Shown one piece after another: positions 52,062 to 63,487 of a DNA stretch of 64,000 bases. The notes under the pieces are model-generated. The model ran no database searches. It saw only the letters and a program-made list of their open reading frames with translations, and was not told the origin of the DNA. The stretch covers positions 7,886,398 to 7,950,397 of the forward strand of contig OW051469.1 in NCBI GenBank assembly GCA_932521025.1, written 5' to 3'. The translations under genes were made by a program, and so were the position numbers. This stretch comes from Oscheius onirici. Its lineage: Eukaryota; Nematoda; Chromadorea; Rhabditida; Rhabditidae. Position 1 is the first letter of the stretch; each line of letters starts with the position of its first letter.

Positions 52062-54352
52062 CTAATTGTAGCACTTCAGTTTTCTAAAGAAGAATATCCA
52101 AAGACCGGCTCCCGTTACGGTAATCAGCCCGTTCCAGAACCACAGAGTTCCTTGTCCGTAAGATGAAAACATTCCGCTGCAAAAAAATCGTTAAACTTTT
52201 CTACTTTTCAAAAACTTACGACGAATAGAGAGGTCCCAAAATAAGCACAACATCTTCGGCTGCCACGATGACACCTTGCAAGACAGTCTGATCGATCTTC
52301 CCCAAAATTCGGGAGTAGATTGTATCCAGAGAGATCTGAGCCATTGGTAGACCGACTCCCATCACTCCGACAATGACCGGGATGAAAATTGTAGGCCAGG
52401 TTGCTTGGTTTGTATCACACCAATCATATTCCATAGGGTTGCACCCGGCGCAGGAAGTAGCTGTAAAATTGGCAGTTTTTTTAAGAATATCTACAAGTGC
52501 TGCACAGGGAACGTTTTCTGAGACTCTGGCTAATTCTATACCATGAGCATTCAGATCTTCTGCGTATCTAACGTCAAATGTTTGGGAATTGGCTCGTTAC
52601 TTTCGAGCTTTGGTACTGCACAAACCATAGCCTGAGAAATGTTTTGACTTCAGAGTGCGCACCAACTCGTATAGCATAGATACTGCGCATCTAGAAACTG
52701 CCATAGTAAACTTCGATACGCAGCCTATTTGTTATACGAGTTGGTGCGTACTGAAAAGTCAAAATGACCACTGTAGAAAGTGTCAACTTACGGAAAATAC
52801 GTACGCAATTGTGACTATCGTGTACCAAAATTCAATAGAGTCCTCATTTGAACCAGATAATCAAGCAACCTGTTCCTACTCATCCCCGATAACACTTAAA
52901 TGTTCAATCTCTACTTTTTCCTTCTCGGAAAAAAACTTTTTCCGTCCAATCTCGGGCCTAATTGGAAGTCCCATGATGTTTGCACCCTTGTTCTTCTGAC
53001 TCACCGTTGTAGGCCGGAAGATCGTGACTTATTTTCGGGTACGGATAGGAGCAGACGTACATGATGATGGAAATAACGAGAGAAAAGAGGAAGGAGACGC
53101 GAGGCGAAACCCTTAAAATTTTTATATTTTTTAGCAGGAAAAGAGTCTCACTTGTGGCTGAAGTTTGTGGCCATGAACAGGAACGCGACGGCGAGAGACA
53201 GTACTCCGACAGTTCCCAGACAGAGAGCCATTACTCGGACCGTCATTTCTCCGGTCCAGCCGAAGGAGACCATCATGAGAGGAGAGGTTATGGTCTGGAG
53301 AGTGACGACGGCCAAATTGGCTACAATCTTCTGGATCCAGCAGAGAACGACCAGCGACCAGCAGAGATTCAAAGTCATCAGCTTTGAGAATTTTGTTTTC
53401 AAAGTCTCGAGATTGAATCTTCCGAGAGTCTTTTCCAGACTCTTGACTCTTTTAGGCATCTCATCCAGGACGAAGTAAATGATGGCGATGGAGATGAAGT
53501 TTGTGGCTGAAGCAAACCAGACGGGAGCTGAATAGAGATGGAAGTAGATGCCGGGAAGGATCTCGTAGCCGGGGTAGGATATTCCGGAGAAGATCAGCTG
53601 ACAGACTGGAAGTAATGAGTAAAAAGAGAGAGGGAACACGAAAAAGGAGGACAGATTTTTCCACTCACCCGGACCAATAACAATCGAAATCATGTTGGCT
53701 ACGACAATGGCCGCATAGGCTTTGGAGCGATAGGCATAGGAACTGAACATGACCACGTAGACTCTCAGAATCGCAGAACTGCCTAAATTGAATGGGTTTC
53801 AGGATGAGGTAGAGCTACTTACTGGTAGCAATTCCGAATAAGAGATAACACAACATCATTAGGTATCGTCTACCAGTTGGGACGAACTCGACGCACAGAT
53901 AGATGCAGCAGGCAAAAAAGGCCAGGATTCTTCCGGCGATGAGAGGAGCTCTGAAGAATTTTTACCAGTCTCTGTCTCTAAATTTTTGTCACCTGACAGA
54001 TTGACTCTTGTAACACCAATACGAAAAAACTAGAGCAAAAAGTGCATGGCCGCATTTGGAGACGGAAGAAGCCACACCGAAAAAGGCCGAAGTCGCTTCG
54101 AGATCAATCTAAAAAGGGTTAGTTCTGGAGAATGTCAAAGCTTACAGTTTTCATATAGGGCCATTCAGCCATTCCGACGACAGTATTTTCTACTGCAGAG
54201 AGAAAGGTTACGACTCCAGCCAGACCCACAGCCCTCCACTTGGTCTCTGTCTCCGTGCCGCCAACTTCACAGTCCGAAGAGGAAGAAGAAGTGGACGGGA
54301 CCTTCTTTATTTCCAGCTTGTCAGCGAAGAAGTCCGATTTGTTGGCTATCAT
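52062..54352 (-). CDS. MFSD8/CLN7-like major facilitator superfamily transporter
   Basis: Eight exons (54352-54146, 54108-53993, 53950-53823, 53782-53669, 53605-53152, 53111-53005, 52460-52220, 52176-52062) give 493 aa. About 12 hydrophobic segments are seen. The MFSD8-like features are an N-terminal acidic/Ser-rich tail, FLSAVENTVVGMAEWPYMKT before loop 1, VPTGRRYLMMLCYLLFGIAT, and IVVANMISIVIGPG in TM5. CLN7 is a lysosomal MFS protein; nematodes have several relatives, so the subcellular site is inferred. The ATG follows ttttcagG, so either trans-splicing or an upstream exon is possible. Intron 6 (52461-53004) contains a small hairpin element. Confidence 0.82.
52642..52764. repeat. Hairpin element in an intron of the MFS gene
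   Basis: The left arm ttttgacttcagagtgcgca ccaactcgtata pairs with the right arm tatacgagttggtgcgtact gaaaagtcaaaa, about 32 bp each with a few mismatches. The loop is about 60 bp and itself partly pairs (atactgcgca / gatacgcag). The size and form fit a short MITE. Confidence 0.6.
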
Positions 54353-57300
54353 CCTGAAAACAGAATGGTTTTGATGAATGAGGTGGACTGCAAAAGGATT
54401 TAGCGTTTTGGTGTAGCAAATCGCGACGTGACACACCCCCAGAGTTCACGGCATGAGTTTGGGTACGAGAGGAGATGTTTGAGGTTATAAAAGGTCGGTA
54501 AAGGACGGAAATGTTTAATTTTCGCAGTCAACGGATTTTATGAGTAAAATATCATGATCAAGAGGAAACAGCATTTGGAAAAACTGGGAAATGTAACCGT
54601 CATCAAGATGAAATGCTTTCCCAAGTTTTTATGTCCTGGAAAGCCATAAATCTTGGCTTGAGCTACTGCTTTGCAAAGCAGCAAAAAGCAGCCATGAGAA
54701 GCAGATTTTTTCGGATTTGTTGAACTTTTTTGAATCAGATTTTTTCGGATTAGTTGCTTTATGACTGTTTTAAGGGTGGCACAATATGCATTGGAAAATG
54801 ACTACCTGTACTTAAAACAACAAAAAAGAACGTGGGAAACTGTGTTTTGAACGAAAGTTATAAACATGTCTCGCATGACGAACCTTTTAAACTGAAAATC
54901 TGCTGATTCAGAGGAGGGAGAGGTGACTGCGAGGCGGACTGACCGAGCAATCGGATCATTCAAATGCGGTCGGGAAAATGGGGAAAGAGAGGGGAAGGGA
55001 AAGCAGTCATGTTTACGGAAATGAACATCGGCTAGAGCTGGGAACAAAAAGATGTCTATTTGACGTATGGATGTTTTCCAACTGGGAAGAGGAAATGTTA
55101 GTCGAGTAGAAACTAGTCTTTTAAAGTTGAACAGCCTGTTTGTTTTTCACTTTAGATGCGATCTTTATTCAATATGTGAAATGATAGTTTCCGTCGCGTT
55201 ATTGGGGTAAAAATAACTTTGAAGAGAATTAAAAAAATCACGGTAAAAGAGGTTTCTCTGGAAAACATAACAAATGGCCATTTAAAGAGTAAGAAAAATC
55301 AGGAAGCACTGAAAGCTCGTTTGCGGTCAAATTCGCATTCCTCTCTGCTGATCTATCGATTTTGAAAGCCGAATAGTAGCAGAATAACAGAACGTGCAAT
55401 ACTTTCTTTTTTTAGGTAGTCATATGAGAGCTGCATTACTCCATGAGTCATAAAAGCTACGCACTATGAAATTTACGGGGATCCAAAATGATAGCTTCAC
55501 ATTAAGAAACTTCGCAAGATGGGCATAAAAAGACTGTTGTAGGACCCAATTTGTCAATAAATCAAAATAGGGACATTGGATACTCAGCACGATTCTCAGC
55601 AACATTGTAGTCTGGATGGTGTCTCCGTTTTTCAAATAGAGAGAGAAAGTTCCAGAAAGACGTCATTACAGTAAGAATCCCAAAGAGTACAATCAACCCA
55701 GGAAGAGAAAAAGATGGAAGAAGAGAGCATGACCCGAGGTCATTAGGGTTGAATTGAATCTATGTGGACAAATTTGCACGAGGTTCATTAATTAAATTAT
55801 TTCCTGTTCATTTAAGCGTGAGAGAGACAAAACAAAATTCCCACAGGTTCTTCTTCATTTTGTACGGAGAGGGGGACTGAGAAGAGATCCCACAGGTCAC
55901 AAACCGGTCGTCCGTTGCAATTCACACTCCAAACCACAAGCCGCCAGAGATTTGATAGAGCCCTCTGCGTGGGAAAGACACTAAAAGAACAAAAAGAACT
56001 GGGTTGGTGAACGGTTCTAAATGGGGTGTGATTTGCGTCATCGAGAGTATAATTGCTTGTTCGAACAAATCACAGAAGGAGTGAATGATCAATGAGTCTC
56101 AAAAGACCCGAAGCGCTGAACTAGTAATAAAGTGTTCTCGGTTTTTCAGTGACTTTATTTGAAAGTTTCGAACTGAGTTTTGAGTAGCAATGACATTGTG
56201 GGAAAAGAAAGAAACGGTTCGTTTCCATCATAAAGCTGGAACACTCTTTCTTCTGCTCGAAAGTCGAGGGTTCTTCAAAAAGTTCCAAAATTTGGTCGGT
56301 TTCTTCGTATGGCCAAGCATTTTTTTACCTGTTAGTGCCCTTTGAAAATTCCTGATCCTGAATCACTTTTTGGAACATGCTATACAAAAAAGGGTATTAG
56401 ATGAATCATTTTGCAGGCGATTGAAAAATGGCCGGTGGGAAAGAGACTTTGAAAGAGAAACCGTGAGAATTGTGACTGGAAAACAGCCCCCACAGATCAG
56501 GACTGTTTTTCCAGTCAACTAATGTTTTTCTTTCTCAGACACATAAGGCACCGCTATAATACGGGTCGTATACAGTAACTAGTAAAGCCAGAACAAACAA
56601 TAACATTGTGCTGGAAGTGGCTTATTGAAAAGAGGTCGAAGAACTGGAGAAGGTACAAAGGTCATGGGAGGAGTACGACACCAAGGAAATAGTGCCGAGT
56701 CATCAATTATGGGAACTGTCGGAAATCAATCCAGTTGTTTTTGTAAGGAAAACAATGGGAACACAGAGAGACAGAGAAACAGAGAGATTGACAATAAGAT
56801 AATGAGAGAGACAGGGAAACTAACACTGAGAGATTGAGAGACACTGTGAGACAGAGAGATCATGGAAACTGTCAGCGGCTATCAAAAAGTATCCTCTTGT
56901 TCGGGGCAGATCACGAAGATCAACAAAAGAGTACGGAAGTAAACAAAGTGGACAGTCAGAGTACGGAATCTGGGCAGAGAGTCAAGAAAAGTTCGAAACT
57001 AGGGAAAAGCTTTGGGGAAACTTCCCTTTACCAGAAGTGTTTAGATTCCAGTAGTCAAAATATTTGCTTAGAATCGCTCAACATCTTGTGGTGTTTTGTG
57101 ACAGAAAAAGCAGAAATGTACATAGAGCAAATGTCACATTTTGAGCAACTAAAAATGGCAAAACTTACGGTGTTTGTTCCTCCATGAAGCCCATATTTTT
57201 CATTACTGGTAGCTTCTTCAAAAGTTCTGAAAAATGAACGTAGGTAAGCGGCGAAGGAAGTCAGGAAAGGCAATCCGTCAAAAATTACGAGGCTGACAGT

Positions 57301-57886
57301 TCGGGATGCGTTGACGTAATAGAACGAAATGAAGACCCTGGTCAGTCTCAAAATACAACTTTCTGCCAACAAAAAAAAAATAAAACAATGGGTATTTGAC
57401 AAATGATTTTATCACCAAGTTTGTTTTGTTTGCATGACCCAGTGGCAACACCAAACATAACATCATTCCTCCCCTGTCGTGATAAGACTCAAAAATAAGC
57501 ATTGTACTGATAATAAGCCTAGTAGCAGTTGTAGTTTGGAATAATTTGAGTTAATGTCAGGATGAGAATGGATTAGAGTCAGGTCGGCATACTGACATGT
57601 TATACGTATCTCGAGGAACATCCCGAGGCGCTTGACCGAGGTAATTTATCGGAATTGCTCGCATCTAGAGTTGGGCTACGGAGAGTATATTTTAAAGATA
57701 CGCGTAATGTCTTTTTATGTTCTACTTCTACTACATTTCTACCTCGTTCAAGAGTCTTTCATCGGGCTTTTATTCGTGTGTTAAGTTGGACACAAAAAGT
57801 CATTAAAAAGGGTAGACAAACCGAATAGGTTTATTGTCTGGAATATTACAGAGACAATATGTGAGAGAGAACTGAATGAGACCGGG
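54353..57886. other. Intergenic region, one orphan exon candidate only
   Basis: This 3.5-kb stretch separates the MFS gene from the four-TM gene. Apart from the exon candidate at 57169-57362 I see no supported gene. Around 56750-56860 the plus strand is rich in gagaga repeats, which open frames by composition. Confidence 0.4.
57169..57362 (-). CDS. Orphan internal exon with a hydrophobic segment
   Basis: An open 194-bp segment lies between an acceptor (gttggcag) and a strong donor (gtaagt). It encodes RVFISFYYVNASRTVSLVIF DGLPFLTSFAAYL, then a charged tail ending HGGTNT. The hydrophobic run looks like one or two TM helices. I found no partner exons. It might be an upstream exon of the MFS gene, or part of a decayed receptor. 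The family is unknown. Confidence 0.3.
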
Positions 57887-58734
57887 TTAGATCTGGCCAG
57901 CTTCGACCATGTAGGTCATTTGACGGCTGTTAGGACGAGGAGCTTCGGTTCCGACCGTGGTCCTTTTCGACTCCTTCTTCTTCGCGTGGCGGTGGCCTTC
58001 CTCCTCGTCGGCATCCTTCTTGCTTCCCCACTTTGTGTAGTAGAAGTGGTTTCCAATGGCCAACACATGACAGACCTGAACATGGATTCATTGAACAGAG
58101 AGACAGAGACAGAACTAACCATGACAATGATGGTGACGGCGGACAGACGCTGGATGAACTTCGTCTCCTGTTCCACCTTCTCCTCCATCTTGGAGTAGTC
58201 CTTCTGCGTCTGGATGATCAGGACAGTCAGAGCCAGTCCCATCAGCAGAACGGCGTCGAGTCCGCCAAGAAGAAGCCAGATCTTGGAGCGGGAGAAGATG
58301 ACCTTGACCGTGAAGAAGAGCGAAGGCAGCAGGCCGACCATGGCTCCGACCAGAAAGAGCAGGACAGGTCCGGACGCCTTGATCAGTTCGGACATGATGT
58401 AGAACGTCAAGCCGAGCTGGAGAATGAGGGAGACGATGACGGCGACCTTGTGGAGCTGGAATCCTTCGACAGCCTTCTTCTTCCAGTTCCTCTTCTCATT
58501 CTCCTCGACCGGCCCGGCTTCGTCCTCCTTCGAAGCGATCGGCTTCTGGCTCGAGTCCCGTCTCTTCGACGGGTTCTTCCTCTTCGACGCGCTGGACCTC
58601 TTCTTCTTCTGACTCCTTTTGTTCGACGAAGTGGACGACTTCGTCTTCGAGTCCACTTTCTTCTTGAGTCCAGTAGCCTTGCCACCACATCGTCTACCTC
58701 CTGAAGCATCGAGTCTATCGCTATGTGAAGACAT
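57887..58734 (-). CDS. Uncharacterised four-TM protein with basic Ser/Lys-rich N-terminus
   Basis: Two exons (58734-58120 and 58075-57887) give 267 aa. The first 60 residues are strongly basic (KKKVDSKTKSS, SQKKKRSSASKRKNPSKRR) and likely disordered. An acidic patch (KEDEAGPVEENEK) follows, then four hydrophobic segments at about 96-116, 121-142, 150-172 and 196-214. The C-tail is charged (KKDADEEEGHRHAKKKESKR). It has tetraspan topology with cytosolic ends, but there is no tetraspanin CCG motif or claudin motif. I do not recognise the family. It is divergent from the GT92 gene, with 464 bp between the start codons. Confidence 0.75.
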
Positions 58735-59198
58735 TGAGGAAACCACGAGAGTGAATTGTAGAGTGAAATGCCAGCCAGTCATGTCAGAGTGTGCCAGTCG
58801 AGAACTGAGAGGAGGAATCTGTTGAGCTTGAGTCCGGATGCCACGAAAGTCATTGCCGTTGCCTACACGAAGAGAACTAGGCTGTTGACTCGGCAATCAC
58901 CAGTTACCAGAAAACTGTTCTATCCGCTCCAGCCTACATCTGAAAGAGCTGTGATTTTCGGTTCGAAGAACTTGAGACATCGAGAAAACCGAATATTTCT
59001 TTAGGACAAGTTGCCAGTCGAGTTATGCGCTAGTTTGAGCCAGAATTGACGAGAAATTATCCCATTGAAGATGCGCATCCAGTCTTCTGCCAGATTTTTT
59101 GCCTCCAACTATAACTGTACCCTTTGCCTTTCCCTTACCATCTAGAACGACCCCCTCAAACTCTCTCTTATCCCCATTTTCCCTTTCTCGTCACATTT
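58735..59198. promoter_or_regulatory. Shared divergent promoter region
   Basis: The 464-bp interval lies between the divergent start codons of the four-TM gene and the GT92 gene. I could not find a clear TATA box or a known operator. Its promoter role is inferred from layout only. Confidence 0.35.
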
Positions 59199-60705
59199 AT
59201 GCGTCTGCGCGTTGTTTCCTTTCGACTGCTAGTAATCGTCCTCGTCATATTTCTAGTAAATGAGATATCATTATGGGTTACTCACTTCCTTACAGTTCCC
59301 AGACCTTTGAAACTTCCTCCCGTGTCTAATAACATTGTGGAAAAGTCTGTCTATTTAAACGGCACAGAGCCCTTGGCAATCTTCGCTGCCCACCAAGAAG
59401 ATGACAGAATTGTCGTTGTGATCTCTTCTTCGGGATTTTTTCAGTAAGTCTAATCACTCCATGTCTCTGCATCAATTCTCTTTTTTAACGTTAATTTTCA
59501 GAAGAAAGATCTATTGTCGCTACTTTGACCAAAATCACCTAGAATTTGGAAAACCGCGTCCAGTTCTAGTCTTCCCCGAGTTTCTTGTCCATTGCTCAAA
59601 AAATGGCTTGGCTGAGCATATTGGACTAACCATTGACAAACGGAGCAAAGTCACGGAACTGACAAAGATATCTCCAAGAAAAGGTCTGAACTCTCTTCTT
59701 TGCAAACCTCTTTCAGTATTAAAATACAATTTCTCCGTCTGTTTGGCGCCAATTTATGGTCAGGATCCAAAGTGGTTGATGCTTGTCGAATTCATAGAGT
59801 TTTACAAATTACAGGTAAGATTTTGAGCTGTTTAATAAACCAAAGAGTTCAGGGAGCAGACCATATCTATGTTTACAAGCTGGAAACAGATCATTTGGTT
59901 GACCGGATACTGAGTCATTATGTCAAGGCTGGTCTTGTTGAAGTCGTAGTCATGAACAAAACTTCTGGCTGCTTGAGTCGTCATCGTTGTAGACACGAGG
60001 TTCAGCTACAGGTTAGTCTAAATCTCAAACTATCGAGAATTTTCTAGGAGTGTCTGACTCGTTCCCGTGTTGAATCAAAAAGAGTAGCGACTGTAGACCT
60101 GGACGAGAGAATCCTACCGAGCAGAGGAACACTGAAAGAGTTTCTGGACTCACACCAGTTACACAACATCGGCGAGTATCGGTTCAGATGTCAGTGGGTT
60201 CTTCGGTACAACGATATTCCAACTGTGAGTTTTCTCTCTATCTCTCTGACTCCTGAAACTGAACGAATTCCAGGAAATTCCGTCAACCTGGCAGAAAATC
60301 GAGACCCAAATGCCGACAGCTTTGTGGCACAATACCAGTCATGTTGCCCCGCTTAATCACACTACAAAATCCGTTATTGACCCACACAGGGTCTATTTAT
60401 TTTTTTATAACAAAAAACGTCTATTCAGGTTGAATCGATGGGAGTCCACCAGGTCCTCCGATTTAGGAAAGGCTCGGACGTGTTTCTAGTTCCACCGGAA
60501 AAAGCACTCGTTCGGTAGGAACAAAATTGAAAAAGATCAAATAAATTTGAGACACTACCGTCTCCAACGAGGCTGGTCATTCTTCCTCAAAGAGGCTGAG
60601 ACTTTCGGAAACTTCAGCAAGACGGCATTGGATACAAAGCTACAAAATACCTTGACCATCAACGTAAAAAACGCTATATGTGTTATTTTTAATAAATTTT
60701 GTTGA
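59199..60705 (+). CDS. Glycosyltransferase family 92 (DUF23) protein
   Basis: Eight exons (59199-59443, 59502-59683, 59717-59814, 59853-60011, 60048-60224, 60274-60390, 60429-60514, 60552-60705) give 405 aa. It has type II topology, with a short basic start and one TM anchor (LLVIVLVIFLVNEISLWV). The GT92 landmarks are RKIYCRYF, VCLAPIYGQDPKWLMLVEFI, GADHIYVYKLE, the Cys-rich segment before ECLTRSR, and the metal-binding VATVDLDERILPS (D-x-D). GT92 enzymes such as C. elegans GALT-1 are Golgi galactosyltransferases acting on fucosylated N-glycan cores. The acceptor here is unknown. The stop codon lies 2 bp before a repeat, and AATAAA falls within the last codons, so the C-terminus may have been shortened. 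Confidence 0.87.
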
Positions 60706-60707
60706 AA

Positions 60708-61164
60708 ACAAGGTTAGCAACGCCCTTCCAGGGCTAAAGTAGAAATTCATGACTTTGATCTGTCACGGAGCCCTAGTCGTGGGTTCCCTTTCATTTCTCC
60801 TTTGTTACTCTCCTCCAGTCACTCTTCCTGACCCTCCAAAGAAACTACCAAAATTGTATTGGAACCCGCTCCATCCCAAGCCTAATTTCAAAATGTAGGA
60901 ACTGAACGGGTCGCCCAGCCCGTCCCTAGCTTTAGTGAGTCTCAGTCTTACCTGTCCCTTCTCCTCTCCCCTTGTCATTCTGCTCCAGTCACTCTCCCTG
61001 TCCCTCCAAAAAAGTATCACTCATAAGAACCCTTCGCGCACTTGCTTTTCCTGTCGCGACTTGTTAAAAACTAATTTGCGCACAAAGCACCCCTCCTTAT
61101 CCTCAATTAGAGCTTCAGACAAACACAAACACATACAGACTTGGGAGCAATTTAAAGTGGATTA
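60708..61164. repeat. Dispersed repeat 'acaagg', copy B
   Basis: The full form is about 457 bp: acaaggttagcaacgccc at the left end; middle blocks ctgtcacggagccc, ctccaaagaaacta and ggaactgaacgggtcgcc; and the right end cctccttatcctcaattaga to gcaatttaaagtggatta. It matches copy C closely over most of its length. It starts just after the GT92 stop codon. Confidence 0.75.
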
Positions 61165-61625
61165 GTTGTTGTATGACGAAGCTTTGTGTCACTTACGAGA
61201 CAGTTAGACAGGCCGGGATCGTGATTCACTGCTTGATCTTTTTTGGTAAGTTTAGTGCTGTTCGGCAAATAAACACGAGGATTGATCTTCCGGCACATGC
61301 TGAAAATAGACCTGTGCAAACCAATCGGATCACACCTCCTCTTACATCTAGTTTTCCTACCCCCAAACGCTCTGACTAGCGTTTTTGGCATCCCTACAGC
61401 TCAGTCCTTACGATCGTTATTCAACCCTTAAAATGATACATCATAAGGAGAAGAAACCTAGCATATTGTAAGCGTCAGGGTGTTTATACTCCCATCGTTT
61501 TACCATCTGTGTCTACACTAAAGTCGTCAAAACATTCCTCTCATTCCAATGCAAAAACTTCATTATTCTGCCCATTGATTCCCATCCTATAAAAGTACAC
61601 GATTTAGTCCAGTCTACCAACAAAA
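61165..61625. other. Upstream region of TIL gene 1
   Basis: The part aaacacgaggattgatcttc cgg with gtgcaaaccaatcggatca (61272-61335) recurs at 62870-62930 before the second TIL copy. It thus marks the left side of a tandem duplication. A TATAAAA at 61588-61594 lies 32 bp before the ATG. Confidence 0.5.
61588..61594 (+). promoter_or_regulatory. TATA box of TIL gene 1
   Basis: TATAAAA in catcctataaaagtac lies 32 bp upstream of the start codon, giving a short leader. The copy-2 upstream region lacks it. Confidence 0.4.
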
Positions 61626-62592
61626 ATGCGTCGTCTTTTCTGCTTCGTTCTTTTTGCAACCTTGGTCGCAGGTACGTTCCAATTACTGAAAAAAGGAAAC
61701 GACGCCATGGCTGTCTAACTGTTTTGTCTGTAGTCATAAAGATCATTTGCAGTTCTCTCCGCCTTAGACTGCGGCCCGAACGAGTTCAAATCTCGGTGTA
61801 AGCCATGCGAAAGCATGTGCAAAAATGGTCAAACCGTCATGATCGTGGGTTATTTTTTTTTATAAATGTCTTTTTTATATGTTTACAAGGTTGGCAACGC
61901 CCTTCCAGGGCTAGAGTAGAAATTCATGACTTCGCTCTGTCACGGATCCCCAGTCGTGGTTTCCCTTTCACTCCTCCTGACCCTCCAAAGAAACTACCGA
62001 AAGCTCCCTCCCAAGCCTAATTTCAAAATGTAGGAACTGAACGGGTCGCCTGGCCCGTTCCTAGCTTTAGTGAGTCTCAGACCTACTGTCCCTTCCCTTC
62101 TTCCCTTTGCTATTCAAAACAATTTGCCCTTCCCCCAATCTTTTCCTTTTCAATTTTTCCCATTTCTCTTACGGTGTCTCTTTAACACCTTATGTGTGTT
62201 AATGTCTCGAATGCCTGTTCACGAATGCACCCCCCCCCCCCCAAGCCTCGAGCCATTGAATCACCGAAATCCAAACTCCTGATGTCAAGGCAGATGCAAA
62301 GTCCTGGGGAGAAGCTTCTCTTCTACTTAAGCTGGCTTGTCTGAACTTGTTACTGTAGTCTGCGCACAAAGCTCCCCTCCTTATCCTCAATTAGAGCTTC
62401 AGACACACACAGACGCGAGAGCAATTTAAAGTGGATATATGTTTTATATCTTTATATTTCACAAGGAACGTATTTCAGGCCTGCACCATGCAGTGTATTT
62501 CTGGAGATTTCTGCGGATGTAAGCCACGATTTCTCCGCGATGATACGACCGGGAAATGCATCCTTCAGGACGAATGTCGACCACTGCCATAG
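61626..62592 (+). CDS. Secreted TIL-domain (trypsin-inhibitor-like) peptide
   Basis: Three exons (61626-61671, 61753-61844, 62479-62592) give 83 aa. A signal peptide (MRRLFCFVLFATLVAV) leads straight into one TIL domain with ten cysteines, the full set for five disulfides. It runs from CGPNEFKSRCKPCESMC to CISGDFCGCKPRFL and ends ...CILQDEC. TIL proteins are small secreted serine protease inhibitors. The reactive-site loop should be between the fifth and sixth Cys; the target protease is unknown. Repeat copy C is inserted in the 634-bp second intron and accounts for most of its length. Confidence 0.88.
61885..62436. repeat. Dispersed repeat 'acaagg', copy C, inside a TIL intron
   Basis: About 552 bp from acaaggttggcaacgccc to gcaatttaaagtggat, closely related to copy B. 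A central segment (62150-62340) with a run of C is not shared. It lies wholly between exons 2 and 3 of TIL gene 1. The corresponding intron of copy 2 is 114 bp and lacks it. Confidence 0.75.
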
Positions 62593-63084
62593 AAAATTGT
62601 AAAAAATGCTTCATAAAGATAAAAAAATCACAGGAGTTCTGAGTAGACAAGAAGACGAAAACTGATGTCCAGAGAATCTTCTCTACAACGTGAACGAGAT
62701 TTCTTAGTGGAGATATCAGAAACCTCTCCCGCTTTGCAAAGAACCTTCTTCTCGGTGAATTCGTAATAGGGCAAACAAAAGCGTTGGGTGAAAAGTTGTG
62801 TTGCCAAAGTTTTGATGAAAGTTGGCCTACTTAACCCGAAATATTCGAAACAATAAGTACAGCTCGGTATAAACACGAGGCTTGATAATCCGGGAAGTCA
62901 AAAACACTTCGGTGCAAAGCGAACCGATCAACTTTGTTCGGAAACCTTTGCAGAGCTCAGTCAAAATCTATCTATGCAGAACAACATCAGACTATGGGTG
63001 TGAAGAAACAGCCCTAGTTAATTATCACGAGTCTGTCTCTCTGTACACTCGCCCATCCATGCTGGGACTCTATCCACGAGCCAG

Positions 63085-63386
63085 GGACGAACGAGAAGAA
63101 CGTTGAATGTATGCCCTGTGAGGGTCTCTGTCAAAATGGAAAAATCTACACGGTCGTGAGTCACTTTGGTTCTTAATCCGAAGATATTTTCGCGTAAGAA
63201 TGAATAAAATAGATTAGGATGGGTAAGAAAATAGGAACCGTATTTTTTCCTAACTAGCTTATCGTTTAGGTCTGTAGCAGTGAGTGTATTGCTGGAGACC
63301 TCTGCACATGCGAAAATGGCTATGTTCGGGAGCTTAGAACGCTGAAGTGCATCACTCGGGAAGAATGCCAACAAAAGGTGGATTGA
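63085..63386 (+). pseudogene. Second TIL-domain copy lacking its signal-peptide exon
   Basis: Two exons (63085-63155 and 63270-63386) align with exons 2-3 of TIL gene 1: GTNEKNVECMPCEGLCQNGK, then VCSSECIAGDLCTCENGYVR and TLKCITREECQQKVD. Nine of ten Cys remain; the first is replaced by Pro in CCAGGG. No signal-peptide exon is found in the 150 bp between the duplicated upstream block and exon 2, where copy 1 has about 300 bp holding exon 1. Flanking sequences are duplicated too (aaatgcttcataaagat, aaatcacagga). It is therefore probably a decayed tandem duplicate; an undetected distant first exon is possible. Confidence 0.6.
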
Positions 63387-63487
63387 GAAAATGCTTCATA
63401 AAGATGTACACAAAATCACAGGATATGACAGGAATGATTCTTTGTAAAAGCTCCAAGTTGACTAGAAGAAGAAGACGTGTTCTTTCT

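Noticed and set aside
56740-56870. gagaga-rich stretch as possible low-complexity coding sequence
   Set aside because: Simple-sequence DNA opens frames by composition; no start or domain context.
58033-58704. 223-codon plus-strand ORF rich in Asp, Arg and Leu
   Set aside because: Antisense shadow of the four-TM gene exon; its composition mirrors the Lys/Ser codons of that gene, and it has no domain.
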